Part shown: piece by piece, positions 1-12,400 of the stretch
How positions within the stretch are numbered: position 1 is the first letter of the stretch
How the letters are laid out: each line of letters begins with the position of its first letter
Origin: Mesomycoplasma ovipneumoniae
GTDB lineage: Bacteria > Bacillota_I > Bacilli_A > Mycoplasmatales > Metamycoplasmataceae
Assembly: GCF_030012565.1 (NCBI RefSeq)
Contig: NZ_CP124621.1
Span: 124,001-188,000 of the forward strand
DNA length: 64,000 bases
Reading direction: 5' to 3'
Translations under genes and position numbers: made by a program
Notes under the pieces: model-generated
The model's input: the letters and a program-made list of their open reading frames with translations, nothing else
The model's database searches: none
Told to the model about the DNA's origin: nothing

Positions 1-1585
1 GTATTAGTTTTCCAATTTTATCAGCAATACTAGAGCTAACTGCAATTTCGTCGAATGCTTGAGGTAAATTACCTTGAGTTAAATTTATTGAATTTGCCTG
101 GCTTGAATTTTGATAAAAATATTTACTAATAGTCGGAGGATCAAATATTGTTTCGCTGCCTGCTACTAAACCACTAAAGTCAAGAGAATAAAAATTATCT
201 GGTAAAATTCTGAAGTCATGAAAATTTTCGAATGTTTCTCCATATCCCTTTTCATATATTGTTTTTAATTTATTTGTATGAATTAAAGAGAACTTGGGTT
301 GATCAAAACTTTTTTCTTCAATTACTCCAACAATTTTTAATTCTTCAAAATACTTAGAATAAGAAATTTTTATTTTTTTTCCTATTGGGTTTTGGATTTT
401 AAGTTGGTTAATAATTTTCTCAGGTAAAATAACTTCGTCTTGATTAGATATAAAATTATTATTAAATTTTTGGCTTTTAATAATGTCAGCAAATCTATTT
501 TTAAAAAAATCTGACTCATCAACAGGGAAAATTTCGCCTGTTGAAATTTTTTTATCATCATAACTAAATTTAAAAAATTGTAAATGAGAATATATCGGTA
601 TTATTTTCTCTATTTTTGGGTTTTCTTTTTTAAGTTTTTCTAATTCATTAATATGTAAGGAAGAAAGTCCCTTTTCGCTTACACCTAAAGTGTCTAAATT
701 ATATTGAACAACGTTGTCAAAATTAATATTTTTAGCGGAAATATTTAAGTTAACAAATAAAACTACACCAAAAATCATTGCTAAAAATGAAACTAAAACA
801 AGAATAAAAGTAGTAATTTTCGATCTAAAATCAGCAAAAGATAAAAGTAAGGCGACTTTTGCTTTTTGGTAAAAAGACGATTTTTTATATACTTTATTTT
901 CAGTATTTTCTAAAAAACTATTCGTAGATATTTGAAGATTTTTTTGGGGTTTATCTTTATTTTCTACTGATTGAATATTTTCATTTTCTACATAAATAAT
1001 TTGATGAGCATATTTTTTTGCAAGTTCTAAATTATGGCTTACAACTAAAACAGTCTTATTTTGTGATATTTTAACTAACAAATCAAGCAATGCAATTGAG
1101 TTTTCTTTATCTAAGTTCCCAGTTGGCTCGTCAAGTAAAATAAAGTCGGCATTTCTTGATGAACTTCTCAAAAATGCAGCTCTTTGCTTTTCACCACCTG
1201 ATAAATTCTTAGCTAATCGATTTAATTTTTGACTATTTATGTTAATTGCACTAGCTTCGTTTTCGATTTGGTTATTTTCAACATAACGATTTAGAATATG
1301 ATTTGCAATTAAAATATTATTTTTAATTGACAGTGATTCTATCAAATTAAAATCTTGAAAAACAACGTCCACCAAAGGATTTTCAATTTCATTACCATTT
1401 TTAAAAAAAGAAATTTCACCACTATCCTTTTTTGTAAAACCAGCAATTAAGTTAATCAGAGTGGTTTTCCCAATTCCTGATTTTCCAACAATAAAAGTTA
1501 TTTTATTTGATGGAATCTCGAGATTTATTGAGTTAAAAATAATTTTATTGTTAAATTTTTTTGATAAATTTTCAATTTTTATCAT
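1..1585 (-). CDS. Fused ABC transporter ATPase-permease (MacB/LolCDE-like), partial, paralogue 1
   Basis: The gene starts at ATG 1585-1583 and runs off the left edge of the window. The first ~220 residues are an ABC ATPase with Walker A GKSGIGKTT, signature LSGGEKQR and Walker B FILLDEPTGNLD. A transmembrane helix follows near 880-760, then a large extracytoplasmic domain, as in MacB-type exporters; the terminal membrane segments lie outside the window. It is strongly similar to the two + strand copies at 26854 and 29263, down to MIKIENL at the start and LINLIAGFTKKDSG after Walker A. A broken copy of the small secreted gene that precedes the 26854 transporter lies directly upstream. The substrate is unknown; peptide or lipoprotein export or resistance is the family expectation. 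Confidence 0.88.
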   Translation of the reverse strand, partial: MIKIENLSKKFNNKIIFNSINLEIPSNKITFIVGKSGIGKTTLINLIAGFTKKDSGEISFFKNGNEIENPLVDVVFQDFNLIESLSIKNNILIANHILNRYVENNQIENEASAININSQKLNRLAKNLSGGEKQRAAFLRSSSRNADFILLDEPTGNLDKENSIALLDLLVKISQNKTVLVVSHNLELAKKYAHQIIYVENENIQSVENKDKPQKNLQISTNSFLENTENKVYKKSSFYQKAKVALLLSFADFRSKITTFILVLVSFLAMIFGVVLFVNLNISAKNINFDNVVQYNLDTLGVSEKGLSSLHINELEKLKKENPKIEKIIPIYSHLQFFKFSYDDKKISTGEIFPVDESDFFKNRFADIIKSQKFNNNFISNQDEVILPEKIINQLKIQNPIGKKIKISYSKYFEELKIVGVIEEKSFDQPKFSLIHTNKLKTIYEKGYGETFENFHDFRILPDNFYSLDFSGLVAGSETIFDPPTISKYFYQNSSQANSINLTQGNLPQAFDEIAVSSSIADKIGKLI

Positions 1586-1663
1586 CTAAATAAACCTCTT
1601 GTTTGGAATTAAATGATTTAATAGCAACTTTGGTCATATTTTTTAAGGGAATTAATAAACTCT

Positions 1664-1824
1664 TTAGTATAAAAATCAATGTGCACCGACATATTTGACA
1701 TTAATATTGAGTTCACCGTTGTTAGTTTTTAATATTTGTGTTTATTTTTTAGGTTTTAGCAGTTATTGTGAATATCGAAAAGGATGCAATTATTAAGTAG
1801 TAATTTAGATCTCACTTTGTTCAT
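1664..1824 (-). pseudogene. Remnant of the secreted protein found upstream of paralogue 2
   Basis: An ATG at 1824 opens a basic, hydrophobic leader (MNKVRSKLLL...) that stops after 22 codons; a shift of frame extends it as IIASFSIFTITAKT, like a signal peptide. About 60 nt on, another frame reads TNNGELNINVKYVGAHWFLY then stop. This aligns with TDQGELEILIKGVKQVVYWGG in the intact gene at 25997, which also sits directly before a fused ABC transporter. I infer a decayed and internally deleted paralogue. It is short and rests on one block of similarity. Confidence 0.5.
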
Positions 1825-2342
1825 GATAAACCTCGCATATTATTAATTTAATTAATAAAAAAATTATAACAAATTTTTAGTTTTTTGAATACATTTTTTT
1901 ATTAAATGAAAAAAAATTTAAAAAAATAAAAAATTAAATATTTTTAAAATAAATTACACAAAAAATTTGAACCATTAGCCTTTTTATCAACGATTTTGAC
2001 TGGAGCCTTTTATTTATGTTTTCTGAAATTTGAACTTAAAAAATGTGAAAATAATTTAGTCATATGAAGGCTTGGTTTTTATATGAAAAGCGACTTTAAA
2101 GTCTTGAATTGTTATACAAAAATAAATGAACTTATTTTTTGATAAGCAATAGTAAGATTTTCAAAATTTTAGTGTTAAACATTGACTAATTCTAGCTGCA
2201 AAGTGCCATGAGAATTTAATACGAGTGTTTAAAAATAATTTAACACACTAATTTAAATTGAAATATATAGTTTTTTTAATTTTTTGTTATATAATTATAT
2301 AATTAATTAATCAATTAAAACTCTCACGAAATAGGAAAAATA
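1825..2342. other. Intergenic region between divergent genes
   Basis: This AT-rich stretch has no convincing coding sequence. The right end holds the promoter of the 2343 gene. I saw no copy of the A-F element here. Confidence 0.5.
2290..2303 (+). promoter_or_regulatory. Tandem -10 hexamers for the DUF31 lipoprotein gene
   Basis: Two overlapping TATAAT-type boxes (2290-2295 and 2298-2303) lie 40-50 nt before ATG 2343. A ribosome-binding stretch ATAGGAAA lies about 7 nt before the start. Confidence 0.55.
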
Positions 2343-5300
2343 ATGTACAGAAAAAAAGCAAAAACCAACCCAATATTTTTATTCGGGGTTGGTATTTTTT
2401 CACTTGTTGTTGCCTCTTGTTCAACCTCAAACTCAAATTCATTTCAAAATTACATCGATCCAAATCAAAGTCTTCAAAAAAATCAGGTAGATAATTTTTT
2501 TCTTCAGTATCCTAATTTTCCTGAAGCTATTAAAAATAAAATAAAAGATTCCTTAAATATTTCCTCACAAAATTTTGCAAATTCAGAATATATGCCGAAA
2601 CTTTCTCAATTTGTAGAACAATACTCATCAACATTAGATTTGTTTGGAAAATTCGAGTCGAATTTTAAATCTAAGACAATTGATAATTCTTTTAGTGTTA
2701 ACGAGGAAAAATACAATAATTTAAAAAGTGAAATTGAGACATTTAATCAAAAAATTCTAAATTCATCTAATTTTGAAACTAAATTGGATGAGTTTTTAGC
2801 AAAAATAAGTGAATTAAACGCAGAAATTACTAAAACCAATGACACACTTAGTCAGGAACTTTCAACTTTTAGTTGATTTAATACGGTTTTAAAACACGCA
2901 AACCTTGTTAATCTTAAAGCCTTAAGTTCACAAATTAATGACAAAATTACCACTTTGTATAAAAATGATAATAAACAAGAAATTGAAAATTTCACCTCAA
3001 ATTTACTCATTTTGGAAAATATTATTGCTCAAATTAAATCAATAAAAAATGAATATTCAACTGAGAGCAATGAAACTTTCAATAATTTAATTACAAATTT
3101 TAATTCAAATATAAATTCTGGTAATTTAATTAACAATGTCACTGATTCAATTCAAAGTCTTAAAAATATCCAAACTAATTTAGAAAAAATTGTTAATGAG
3201 TCAGCAGGAAAAAACGAAAAATTACAAGAATTAAAGAAATCTGCTATTTTAGAAGTTGAAAAAGTTGCTAATTTATCCCAAAGTGTTCAAAGTGATTTTA
3301 AAGAAAAAATAAATAAATCAATTACTGAATCACAAATTAGTCAAATTAAGGAATTTATTTCAGAATTAGAGCATGTTGCATCGCTTCTATCTTCATTGAA
3401 AACTGAAAAAGCAAAGCTAGAAAATGAGCCTAATTATTTAAATTCTGAAAATAAAACAGAATTAGATAATTTAATGAGCTCCTTAAATTTTCTAGATGAA
3501 CAAAATAAACTTGTATTAAGTGATGATATTTCCACTAATACAAAATTTTTTTTATCTAATGTTTTAACAGTTCATGACAATGTAAAATCAGAAATAGCAC
3601 GTCTTAATGGTGATGCAAAACTAAGCGAAGCTAAAAAAACTTTGGAAAATCAATTATTACCGAACAAATTTAGTTCAAATTTTATTTCTAATATTAAAAC
3701 ACTGGCAGATTCAAAAAAATTAGTTTCTGATATTAAACATATAAGTACCCATATTTTAAAATTAGCAGATTCGCTTGATTTGTATAATGTTGAAGTTAAA
3801 AACTTTGAATTATTGTTGAAAAACTCAAGCACATCTGCAGAAAATAAGCAACAACTTGAAGAAAAAAATAACGAAATTAAACAAAAATTAGACCAAAATC
3901 TCCGACTCAATCAAATTGATAGTGAAAATTTGCCCGGATTTGCTGATAATTTTGCTAATTTAGTCAGTTCATTTTCACAGACAATTTTAGATTCAAAAGC
4001 GCAAAATGAGCAAATTGTGCAAGAAAAACCACCGGTAAAAGTTGCACAAAATTTATCAGATTTTAAACAAGAGGCCCAAAAAGCCCTAAAAATTAGTCTT
4101 GATGACAAAGGTCTTGACCGTCATAGTATAAAAAAATATCTTACTTCTGCTTCTTTTAACCTTCAAAATGCAAATCTTTGATTAAAAAAACCACAAAATG
4201 ATGAAATAAATTTCAAATTATTAGACTTATCATTAGATAGTAACAACAAAAATATTTTAGTCCTTAAATATGAGGCAACTTCAACAAAAAACCCTTCACA
4301 TTCAACAACTTTATCCGCCGAACTTTTAATTTCTAATGATGATGTTGACTTAAACAAGATAATCTCTTCATTAAACATAGATTTTCTTGATGACTATTTT
4401 GATATTTACTATAATTCATTTCTTGATTTTGAAAAAGAAGATTTCCCCAAGCAAGACATAAAAAAATTTATTTCAGAAAATTTTTCCCAATCAAAACAAA
4501 CAATCGGAAATTTTTTCAATGTTGCATTACCAGACCGACCTGAATTAACCTTTACCAGTGATAATAAAATATCTCTAAAATTAGATATTAAATTTAATAA
4601 CCAGGTTATTAAAACAATCACTGTAAAATCCAAGAATCAGGTTAATTTCAAAGAAAAAGAAAAATTGCCTGTAAAAATTGGATATACTCAAAAATTTAAA
4701 AACACCAGTTTTTATAATCAAACTTACCTTAATGATTCTGAATATGATGATTATGATTATACAAAGACAAATGACCTATCAGCTTATTATTGACAATTTG
4801 AAGAACCATCAGGTGCCGGCGGGGTTGGTAGTTATTGATTTTATAAATATTTATTAAAACCAGCTTTAGAATCATTGCAACGAACAGGGGAAATTCAATC
4901 AACTAAAAAATTTAAAACTTTTGAAAACGCTCCAAAAGCTGTCAAATTTTCAGAAATGGGTTCAGAAACCCCAGCAAAACCAGATGAATTAAGTAGGGCT
5001 GAGCTGGATAAAATTTTTGATAAAATTTTAAAAGATCAAGAATTTTTTAACTACGAAATTCCTACAAATGCGACAATTTCGTTTTCAACTTTTGATGTAA
5101 AAAATGAAAAAAGAAGAGTTTTAACCTCAAGTACTACTCAAAGTATTTACCTAAAATTATTAATCAAAAATGGCCAACACACTAGAGAAGAAATTCTACA
5201 ATTTGCACCTAAAGATTTCTTAAAACCGATTTTATCACCACGTGATAAAGCTGATTTATCGTTAATTGAAGACATTTTAAGTGATTCTACTGGTAAAAAA

Positions 5301-8276
5301 TTATTTAAAAACACAAAAATTAACGATATTGATCATACCCACGGTCAAATTTCACTAGCTGGGAAAACGAACTCAGAAATAATTGACTCACTTAACAAGC
5401 TTTATACATTTGCTAAAATTGGAAAATTTGAAATTTTTGCAAAAGATGTTATTTCTACAGACATTTTAAAAGGTCAAGCAAAAATTTTCTTTTGATACAA
5501 ATTTAACGGTTCAGAATTTCCACTAATTGTTGAAGGAACTAAACCTATTAAAACGTTCAAAACTGAAAAAGCTATTAGTTTTTCAAATTGACTGCCAGCC
5601 ACTTATAGTGATATCAAGCCTAAAAATGGCTCCAATTTCACCAATCAAGATTTTGTGCCTATTCCAGAAGAAACAGGCGAAAGGGATAGAAGTAATGGTA
5701 AAGCAATTTTAAAACCAAATGTGATTTCAGATGATGATAAATCAATAATTGATAAAATTAACAGTCGCCACTTTGATTATCGTAGAGTAACCGGCGAATT
5801 TTATAAAAAAGAGCAAATAGACATAAAATATAGACTAATTGACCCGGCTGATATTGTTGAACAAAAAGCTGAATCAAAGCTAAATTACTTACTTCAAATT
5901 AAAGCTAAAAATGAAACTGCTAAAAATAGTGATTTAAATAATTTTAAAAATGAAGAAGTTAAACTTGAGGGTGAAGACAAAAAAAGTGTAAAAAATAGTG
6001 AAAAATTACCAAAAATTGTCGAAAAGCAAATATTTTTTAATACTGATCCTGAAGTTACACTTGACACTTCAAGGATTTTAAATAATTATTTTGTCTATTA
6101 TTATGATGCTAAAACCACTAATATACCAGGTGAAATGACTTTTAAACTTGGTTTTATTAATAAACATAACACAAATATCCGCTATAGTTCTGACAAAGTC
6201 ATAAAATTACAAAACTTAGTAAACGATTATAAAAATAAACTTTATCCTGAAGTAATTCTAAATAAAATCAAATATTCTGATCTTGTTCCAAAAAATAATA
6301 GTTCAATTGCAAGAAACGCGCTAAATAACAACAATTTTAAAGATCTTTTTGATATCAAAGAGCAAGTTCTTCAATATAACAATTTTAAAATCTCAAAGGA
6401 AAATTTACAATTTCTTGAGACAAAAAAACATAATAATAAATTATATTTCCGTCTAAAATATGTTAATGGATCACATGTTGTTGATGGTTCAACCTGATAT
6501 TTTTTAACAGATATAAATAACCAAAATATTCAGTCCAACATAGATTTAGACACACAAAAGCCATTAGTTACTTTATTTGATTCCGAAAAAGAAGTAACTA
6601 GAAGTCGTGAAATTGAACCTTATTATAAAGATTTATATTGAAATTACGACACTTCTACAAAAACAGCTAAATGAACATTAAAAGAAAAATATTTTTCTGA
6701 AACATTTTTAAAGAATAATCCTAAAAACCGCAAAATAAAACTACAATTATTTGGAAATGCTTTAGTTCAAAATACTCAAAGGCTTAACCGAATTAGTGGA
6801 GGAATTGACTTAATCACAAAAAAACCAATTAAAGGCGGTTATGATTTTGTTTTTGACTTCGAAAAATTAGCAAAAGGTGAAATAATAGCAATTACTGAAA
6901 CTACCAAAAATGTATTTTTTGAAGATTCAAGGAAAAAATTTGAGAATTTTAGTTTCAATTTAAGTGCTGAATATATCAAAGATCAAGGGATTGAATTTAA
7001 ATTATGACTAAATGATTCAAATCTTGGTTTAGTTGTTGATAATGTTTATAATCATGTTGAAAAAGGTCTCGCCTTTTATAATAGCCCACAATTCGACACT
7101 TTTGATCCAAAAAAAGCCTTTATTTTACATAAAGCTGGAGCAAGAGTTCATATTGAATACACAAATTCTCTTGAAAATGAAGATTTTGGTTCTAAAACAA
7201 ATCAATTTGATTATAAAAATATTGACTACACTAATGAAGAGCAACCAATTTCATTTTTCACCAATTCAGATGCTTATAATTTAGAAAAATATAATCCAAA
7301 CCAAAATGTTCCTTATAAATTACATGAAGGATATTTACAAGATTTAGAATTTTTACATAAATCTTGGGATACTAAAAAATTCCCACTAGCAAAAAATCTA
7401 TTAGGCAGAACCTTTGGCTTTAGTTTTGGAAGTGCAACTATGCTTGCAAAAGTAAATGATGACCCAGATGATGGTAAATTTTACATAATCACAAATAATC
7501 ACGTAGAAGGTGGCGCAAAATTTGATTTAAATACCCTTTTTGGTAAAGATTTAACTCATTCTTTATCAAATAATCGTTACATGGCTATTGCAAGTAAATA
7601 TTATTCTAATTCAATTGATGGCGGTTATAGCTATTGAGGTGGACCAAACAGTGTCAAAAATGTTCCTACTTGAATAGTTTGAACCGGTATTAAACAACCG
7701 GATGTAAATCAACAAAATGTAAAAAATGTTGACATAACTGTTTTAATAGTTGATATTAAACCTTTAATTAATGCAGCTTATGAAAGTGGTGAGTTCCAAA
7801 AAGCAGCCTGATTATTGAATTGATATAAATTACCTAACTTAAAATTAAATTCAAATGGTCAAACAGATTTAACATTTTTTGGTCAAAACGTTAAACATTT
7901 TGGAATGAATGGATTTCCTTATGCAAAACAAAGTGGTTATATAATAAATAGGGCTAATTCAGATCAACAAAATGTTACTATTTTGAATCAAAAAGGTTAT
8001 ACTCCATCATATTTTAATGCTGGTAATTCCGGAACTGGAGTATTAGGACCAGATGATGAGTATATTTCAACAATTAATGGAGGTTCACCACTTACATTTT
8101 TACAAAGTTGGAATTATTCAACAGCAACTCATAATTATTTTGGAATAAATTGACAAAATGAAAAACCACTTGAACTAAAAAGTAAATATAGTTTATCATC
8201 GATGATAATGAGACTTAATGCTCAAAATCCGCGTGAATACAGTCTTCCTTGGTTTTTCAAAGATTTTGAAAAATAA
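2343..8276 (+). CDS. Giant lipoprotein with C-terminal DUF31 (trypsin-like, mycoplasma Ig-protease-type) domain
   Basis: One frame reads from ATG 2343 to TAA 8274-8276 when TGA is Trp, giving 1977 residues. Residues 1-28 form a lipoprotein signal with lipobox VASC, so the protein should be anchored outside. Residues ~30-620 are rich in K, E, N, S and L with heptad-like spacing (helical/coiled coil). Residues ~650-1600 are a mixed, probably beta-rich region. The last ~300 residues carry a DUF31 signature: TNNHVEGG (His ~1720), VKNVDITVL (Asp ~1797) and AGNSGTGVLG (Ser ~1896), a serine-protease-like triad. Known mycoplasma Ig proteases (MIP) of this family are usually under 1000 residues and are paired with a separate binding protein (MIB). 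No MIB neighbour is visible, so binding could be built into the long N-terminal part; that is inference. The 3' end is duplicated at 9069-9225. Confidence 0.8.
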
Positions 8277-8380
8277 AATAATTTTAAAGTCACAAAAATT
8301 AGCTTATTAATTTAGTCTATTTATTTAAATTTTTCTATTTTGCTAATTTTATTGACATTAAAACTAAAAGGTTCAAAATC
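8226..8380. repeat. Direct repeat, left copy (about 155 bp) flanking element A
   Basis: It covers the last ~17 codons of the DUF31 gene and its downstream sequence, and ends exactly at the terminal inverted repeat of element A. It matches 9069-9225 with few differences; both end in GTTCAAAATC. It behaves like a very long target-site duplication. Confidence 0.8.
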
Positions 8381-9068
8381 CCGAGTTTCCCAGTTTGATG
8401 ACATAATCTTAAAAAAGTGTCCTGGTTTATTAGTTTTGGGCACTTTTTTAACTTTTTTGCAAACTCAAGAAAAATAACTATCAACCCAAAAACAGCAAGT
8501 TTTAAATCTAGCCATCACGAAAGAAAAATCTACTACTAAGTAAACTAAAAAAGCTAAAATTTTTAACTTAAAAACCAAAATTATGAATTTTGAAACTACT
8601 TTTTTAGTTTAAAACACTAACAAAAATCATAAAAAAATACAACTACTATTTAAACTCAATGCAAATAGAAAACTCGTTTTTATTTGCGGCGAGCCTAAAA
8701 AACATATGAAGTTTTGAAAGAACAATAACCAAAAGCCCTAAATTTATAGATTTCTAAACGGTCAAATTTAAGGCATACCATCATATTTGAAAATACAATG
8801 GAAAATTCGCATTTTCTGATTTTTTTATGAGAAAAACATAACTAATTCCACCTTAATTCAATATCAAAATTTATTAATTCATTCTTAGTGAGGTTCATTA
8901 TAACATATTTTTTTCTTAGACCAAACATTTTTTTTATTTTTTGCAAAAAGTTAATTTCAAAACTATAAAAATTAAGGTTTTAGGTCAAAAAACACAGTTT
9001 TACGGCTATTTTTTGCGTATTTATATTGACTAAAAAGTGAATTTTTCCATCAAACTGACAAACTCAGG
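8381..9068 (-). mobile_element. MITE-like element, copy A (longest, 688 bp)
   Basis: The ends are inverted repeats: CCGAGTTTCCCAGTTTGATG at 8381-8400 and the complement of CCTGAGTTTGTCAGTTTGATG-like sequence at 9048-9068. In the minus orientation it contains a TTCACT/AGTGAA hairpin, a poly-A tract interrupted by one T, a TATAAT box (8897-8902), a GGTGGAAT Shine-Dalgarno before a four-codon ORF, and the two hairpins shared by all RNA-bearing copies. Its right part combines the right-end types seen separately in B/C and in F, so it may be closest to the full-length form. There is no transposase gene. The internal promoter points antisense into the DUF31 3' end. Confidence 0.75.
8631..8890 (-). 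ncRNA. Candidate structured RNA of element A
   Basis: It is predicted from the TATAAT box at 8897-8902 to a U-rich run at 8631-8637. It keeps the GCCTTAAATTT...AAATTTAGGGC stem and the second stem that ends TATTTGCATTGAG. The transcript is inferred. Confidence 0.45.
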
Positions 9069-9225
9069 AAAATCCAGTCAAATACAATCCTCCTTGGTTT
9101 TTCAAAGATTTTCAAAAGTAAAATAATTTTAAAGTCGAAAAATTAGCTTATTAATTTAGTCTATTTACTTAAATTTTTCTATTTTTGTCGATTTTATTGA
9201 CATTAAAGCTAAAAAGTTCAAAATC
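9069..9225. repeat. Direct repeat, right copy flanking element A
   Basis: A diverged duplicate of 8226-8380, including the CTTGGTTTTTCAAAGATTTT end of the DUF31 gene. It begins immediately after the inverted repeat of element A and is no longer part of a coding frame. Confidence 0.8.
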
Positions 9226-9274
9226 AATTTAATCTAAAAAGTCGCAAAAATTTGAAAAAAAATACAAAAAAAAG

Positions 9275-9325
9275 AGTAAAATTTACTTTTAAAAGGTAAA
9301 ATGAAGTAAATTTTACTTTTTTATT
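9275..9325. terminator. Palindromic hairpin with T-run upstream of the first adhesin operon
   Basis: Arms AGTAAAATTTACTT (9275-9288) and AAGTAAATTTTACT (9304-9317) pair and are followed by a T-rich run. Each arm is itself nearly palindromic, so an operator is an alternative to a terminator. Confidence 0.45.
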
Positions 9326-9355
9326 TAATAAAATCATAAAAAAACACCATTGTAG

Positions 9356-9364
9356 TGCTATAAT
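9356..9364 (+). promoter_or_regulatory. Extended -10 of the first P97/P102 operon
   Basis: TGCTATAAT lies 41 nt before ATG 9406. AGAGGAAAAA before the start codon is the ribosome-binding site. Confidence 0.55.
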
Positions 9365-9405
9365 TTTAAATATTTGATTAAAAACCACATAGAGGAAAAA
9401 TATAT

Positions 9406-12400
9406 ATGCCTAAAAATACTAATAGATTAGCAATAGCACTGACCGCTGTTGGCGGTGTTGCTATTTTTGCAACGACTATTGGGCTTGTAACTCGAATTCG
9501 CTATACAGGAGAAAATCCCCGAGCTGAATTAGAAAGTCTAGTTTCGCGAGTCCAAAATGTTGCCTTTAAATCTGATGTCTTTGATGATTCTACCACATAT
9601 AGCCAAATAAAATCACAACTTTTTGACGAAAGTGGAAAATTAATAGCTGGTACAGATTTAAATAAATTTATATCTTTTTACACACAGGTTAACTCCAAAC
9701 TACGTAAATTTGAGCCAACTTTTGCACCAAATAAGCCATTTTTAGAATTTATTGACTTAATTCCAAATGATAATGATCAAAGTTTTGAGCTCCGTTTCCG
9801 TGCAAAGCACCAAGTTGATAACAATCACACAGCATTTTCAACCATTATCTCAAAAAAAGTGTCTTACGCACAACGTTCACAATTTGCTCTTGCTGAATTT
9901 AATTCAAACTTAGAAAAAATAACCAAAAGTTTCAAAGAAAATATCCAAAATCTAAAAAGACAAGATTTTAGCTCTAGTGTTGTAAATCCAAGTTTAACTG
10001 ATCAAAAAATTGCATCTTTAACTCGTGCAGAAGATTTTGCCGCTGATATTAATAAATCTGGAACTGAAGCAGAGGCTATTGAAAAAATAAGTCAATATTT
10101 CCCTGATTTTCAAAAATTAATTAATGAATTAAATTTTGACAAAAATAATTTTTTCCCTTTCAAACAAGGAACAATTTACAATTTTAGTTTAGAAAAACAC
10201 CCTGGAACAAATAATTTTATTTCAGTTGGCCCAAATTCAGTTCCAAGTTTTTTAGTTAAGGCTGAATTAAGTGATGATGCAAAATTTGAACTTAAAAATT
10301 TCAATATTGAAGATGCCCAATTGCTTGAAAAAATTGATTTAGTGCCGCAGGTTAGTTCAAGTTCTGAGTCAAGTCAAGGTGAAGAAACTGCAGAAAAACA
10401 AGCTAAACCACCAACTTATTTTGCTGATGTAGACGATATTTTGTCTAAAATTTCACTCAGAAAATTACAGTTTACTGATTTTAAAGCTGGAAGTAAGCCG
10501 GTTCAAACTCAAGCTTCAGTTCAAGCTAGCTTATTAGCCTCTGGAGGTTCAGAAGTTAGACAATTAGTTCAGGTTGCCACCGATCTTACCCAAGCTCAGA
10601 CCCAACCTCAAACTGAAACATCTGGGCAGCAAACTGGTGAACAAGGGACCGGAGGAGCAGGAGCAACTACAGGATCAACTGGGGCAGGAGCAGATGGCGC
10701 AGCTGGAACAGACGGAACATCAACTGGCGGAACCACAGATCAATCTAACGGAGAATCTGGCGCTGAGCAACCTGAAACTGCTCCAGCTAAACCTGAAGAC
10801 AAAACAAAAGAATTAGTCAAATATCTTGAAATTTCAACTCGCACTGTAAATGATTTTTTCGCTAGTTTTAATAAAAAAATATATTCTTCTATTAGAGAAA
10901 AATCCAAAGAAGTAGTAGATAAAATAAATTCTGAATTATTAATTAAGCCAATTTCCCTTGATTTTGGTGATTTTAATAAATATTTTGACAAAAAACAACC
11001 TGAGGGCGTTGATTTTTACTTAGATCTTTCTAAAGCACAAGAAAAAGATGGTGTTAATACAGAAAATTCAAATCTTGAAATCCCGGTTGTAATTAATCTT
11101 TATTCAAGTTTTTTTGGCGACTCAGAAAACAAACTTTTAGGATCTAAAACTTCAGTTTTTGAAATTCCTAATTTCAAGAAGGTTGGAACACAAACTGGGA
11201 CAGCGGGCGTAAATATTGAATCTAATTTAGATACAGAGCGAAAAACATTCTATAATCTTGATGGTTTACCTTCAACTTCTTCTCAGGCAACTTCAGTTAC
11301 TGTTTCAACAGCAGGAACAGCAACTACCCAAAATAAACAAATTAGAATCGGTTCAACAACAGCTTATATTTCTAAAGCTGAATTAGAAAATTTAATCGGT
11401 GGAACTAGCGAGGGAACCGAGCAAACTACTGAATCAAAAGCACCTAAATTTGAAGAAATTAAGAAAATTATTGGAAATCCTTTCCAATATGCATATGATT
11501 TTGATGCAAATGAGTCAATGCTAAGAGCTTGAGTTGGACAGCAAAAATTCCCTAAACCTGAAGATTTTGCTAACTTTACAGAAAATAATTTTATTGCATC
11601 AGATTACAAAATAAAATCATTGAAATCTGATAAATTCTTCAAAAATGAATATGATGTTGCTTCCTTTTATGCGTATTTAATCCAAATGGAACCTGCTCAG
11701 GTTTTAAATTATCTATTTGAAATTGCTAAAGCAAATGGCTTAGTTGATAAAGATGCTTCAATTAATCTAAATGATATAAAAGATGACAATATTTTCAAAA
11801 TTGCATCAGATGTTAAGCTTAAGACAACCCAAGACAATCCAGTTTATTCACTTGATTTTAACAACCAGTTTTTAGGTTTTGACTCTCGTGGTTGAATTTC
11901 TAATCTATTTTTACCAAAAACTGTTTGAGAAAAAACAAATACTTTAATTAATGACAGTGATATTTTTAAACAGTTAAATGAATATTCACCTGTTAAAGTT
12001 GAAGCAGATTCAGCAACTGGTTCAGGAGGAGTATCAACAACTAGCTCAGGAACAGGCGATGATCTTTATAAATCATTGCAAGAAGCTGCTAAAAAAATTA
12101 AAGAAAATCTTAAAAAACAAAGTTCCTCAATTTTAAAAGCCGGTGATGGTAGTGGTGGTGGCTCAGGAAGTTCAGGTTCAGAGTCAACTACTCAAACTTC
12201 AATTCAAGCTGAAATCAAAAAATTCTTCGAAGAAAAAACACAATCACTTAGCACTTTAAAAGATTTATTGCTAGCATTTTACTTTAAAGCTAAAGAATTA
12301 AGCAACTTTAATGCTTGATCAAAATTAGGCAGTGATCTAGATTATAAAATTGTTTTTGAAAAACAGACAGGTTCAACAACTTCATCAGGTGGTGGTGAAA

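Noticed and set aside
9069-9225. Second copy of the DUF31 gene end as a possible gene
   Set aside because: Only the last few codons are repeated and no start or upstream frame exists.
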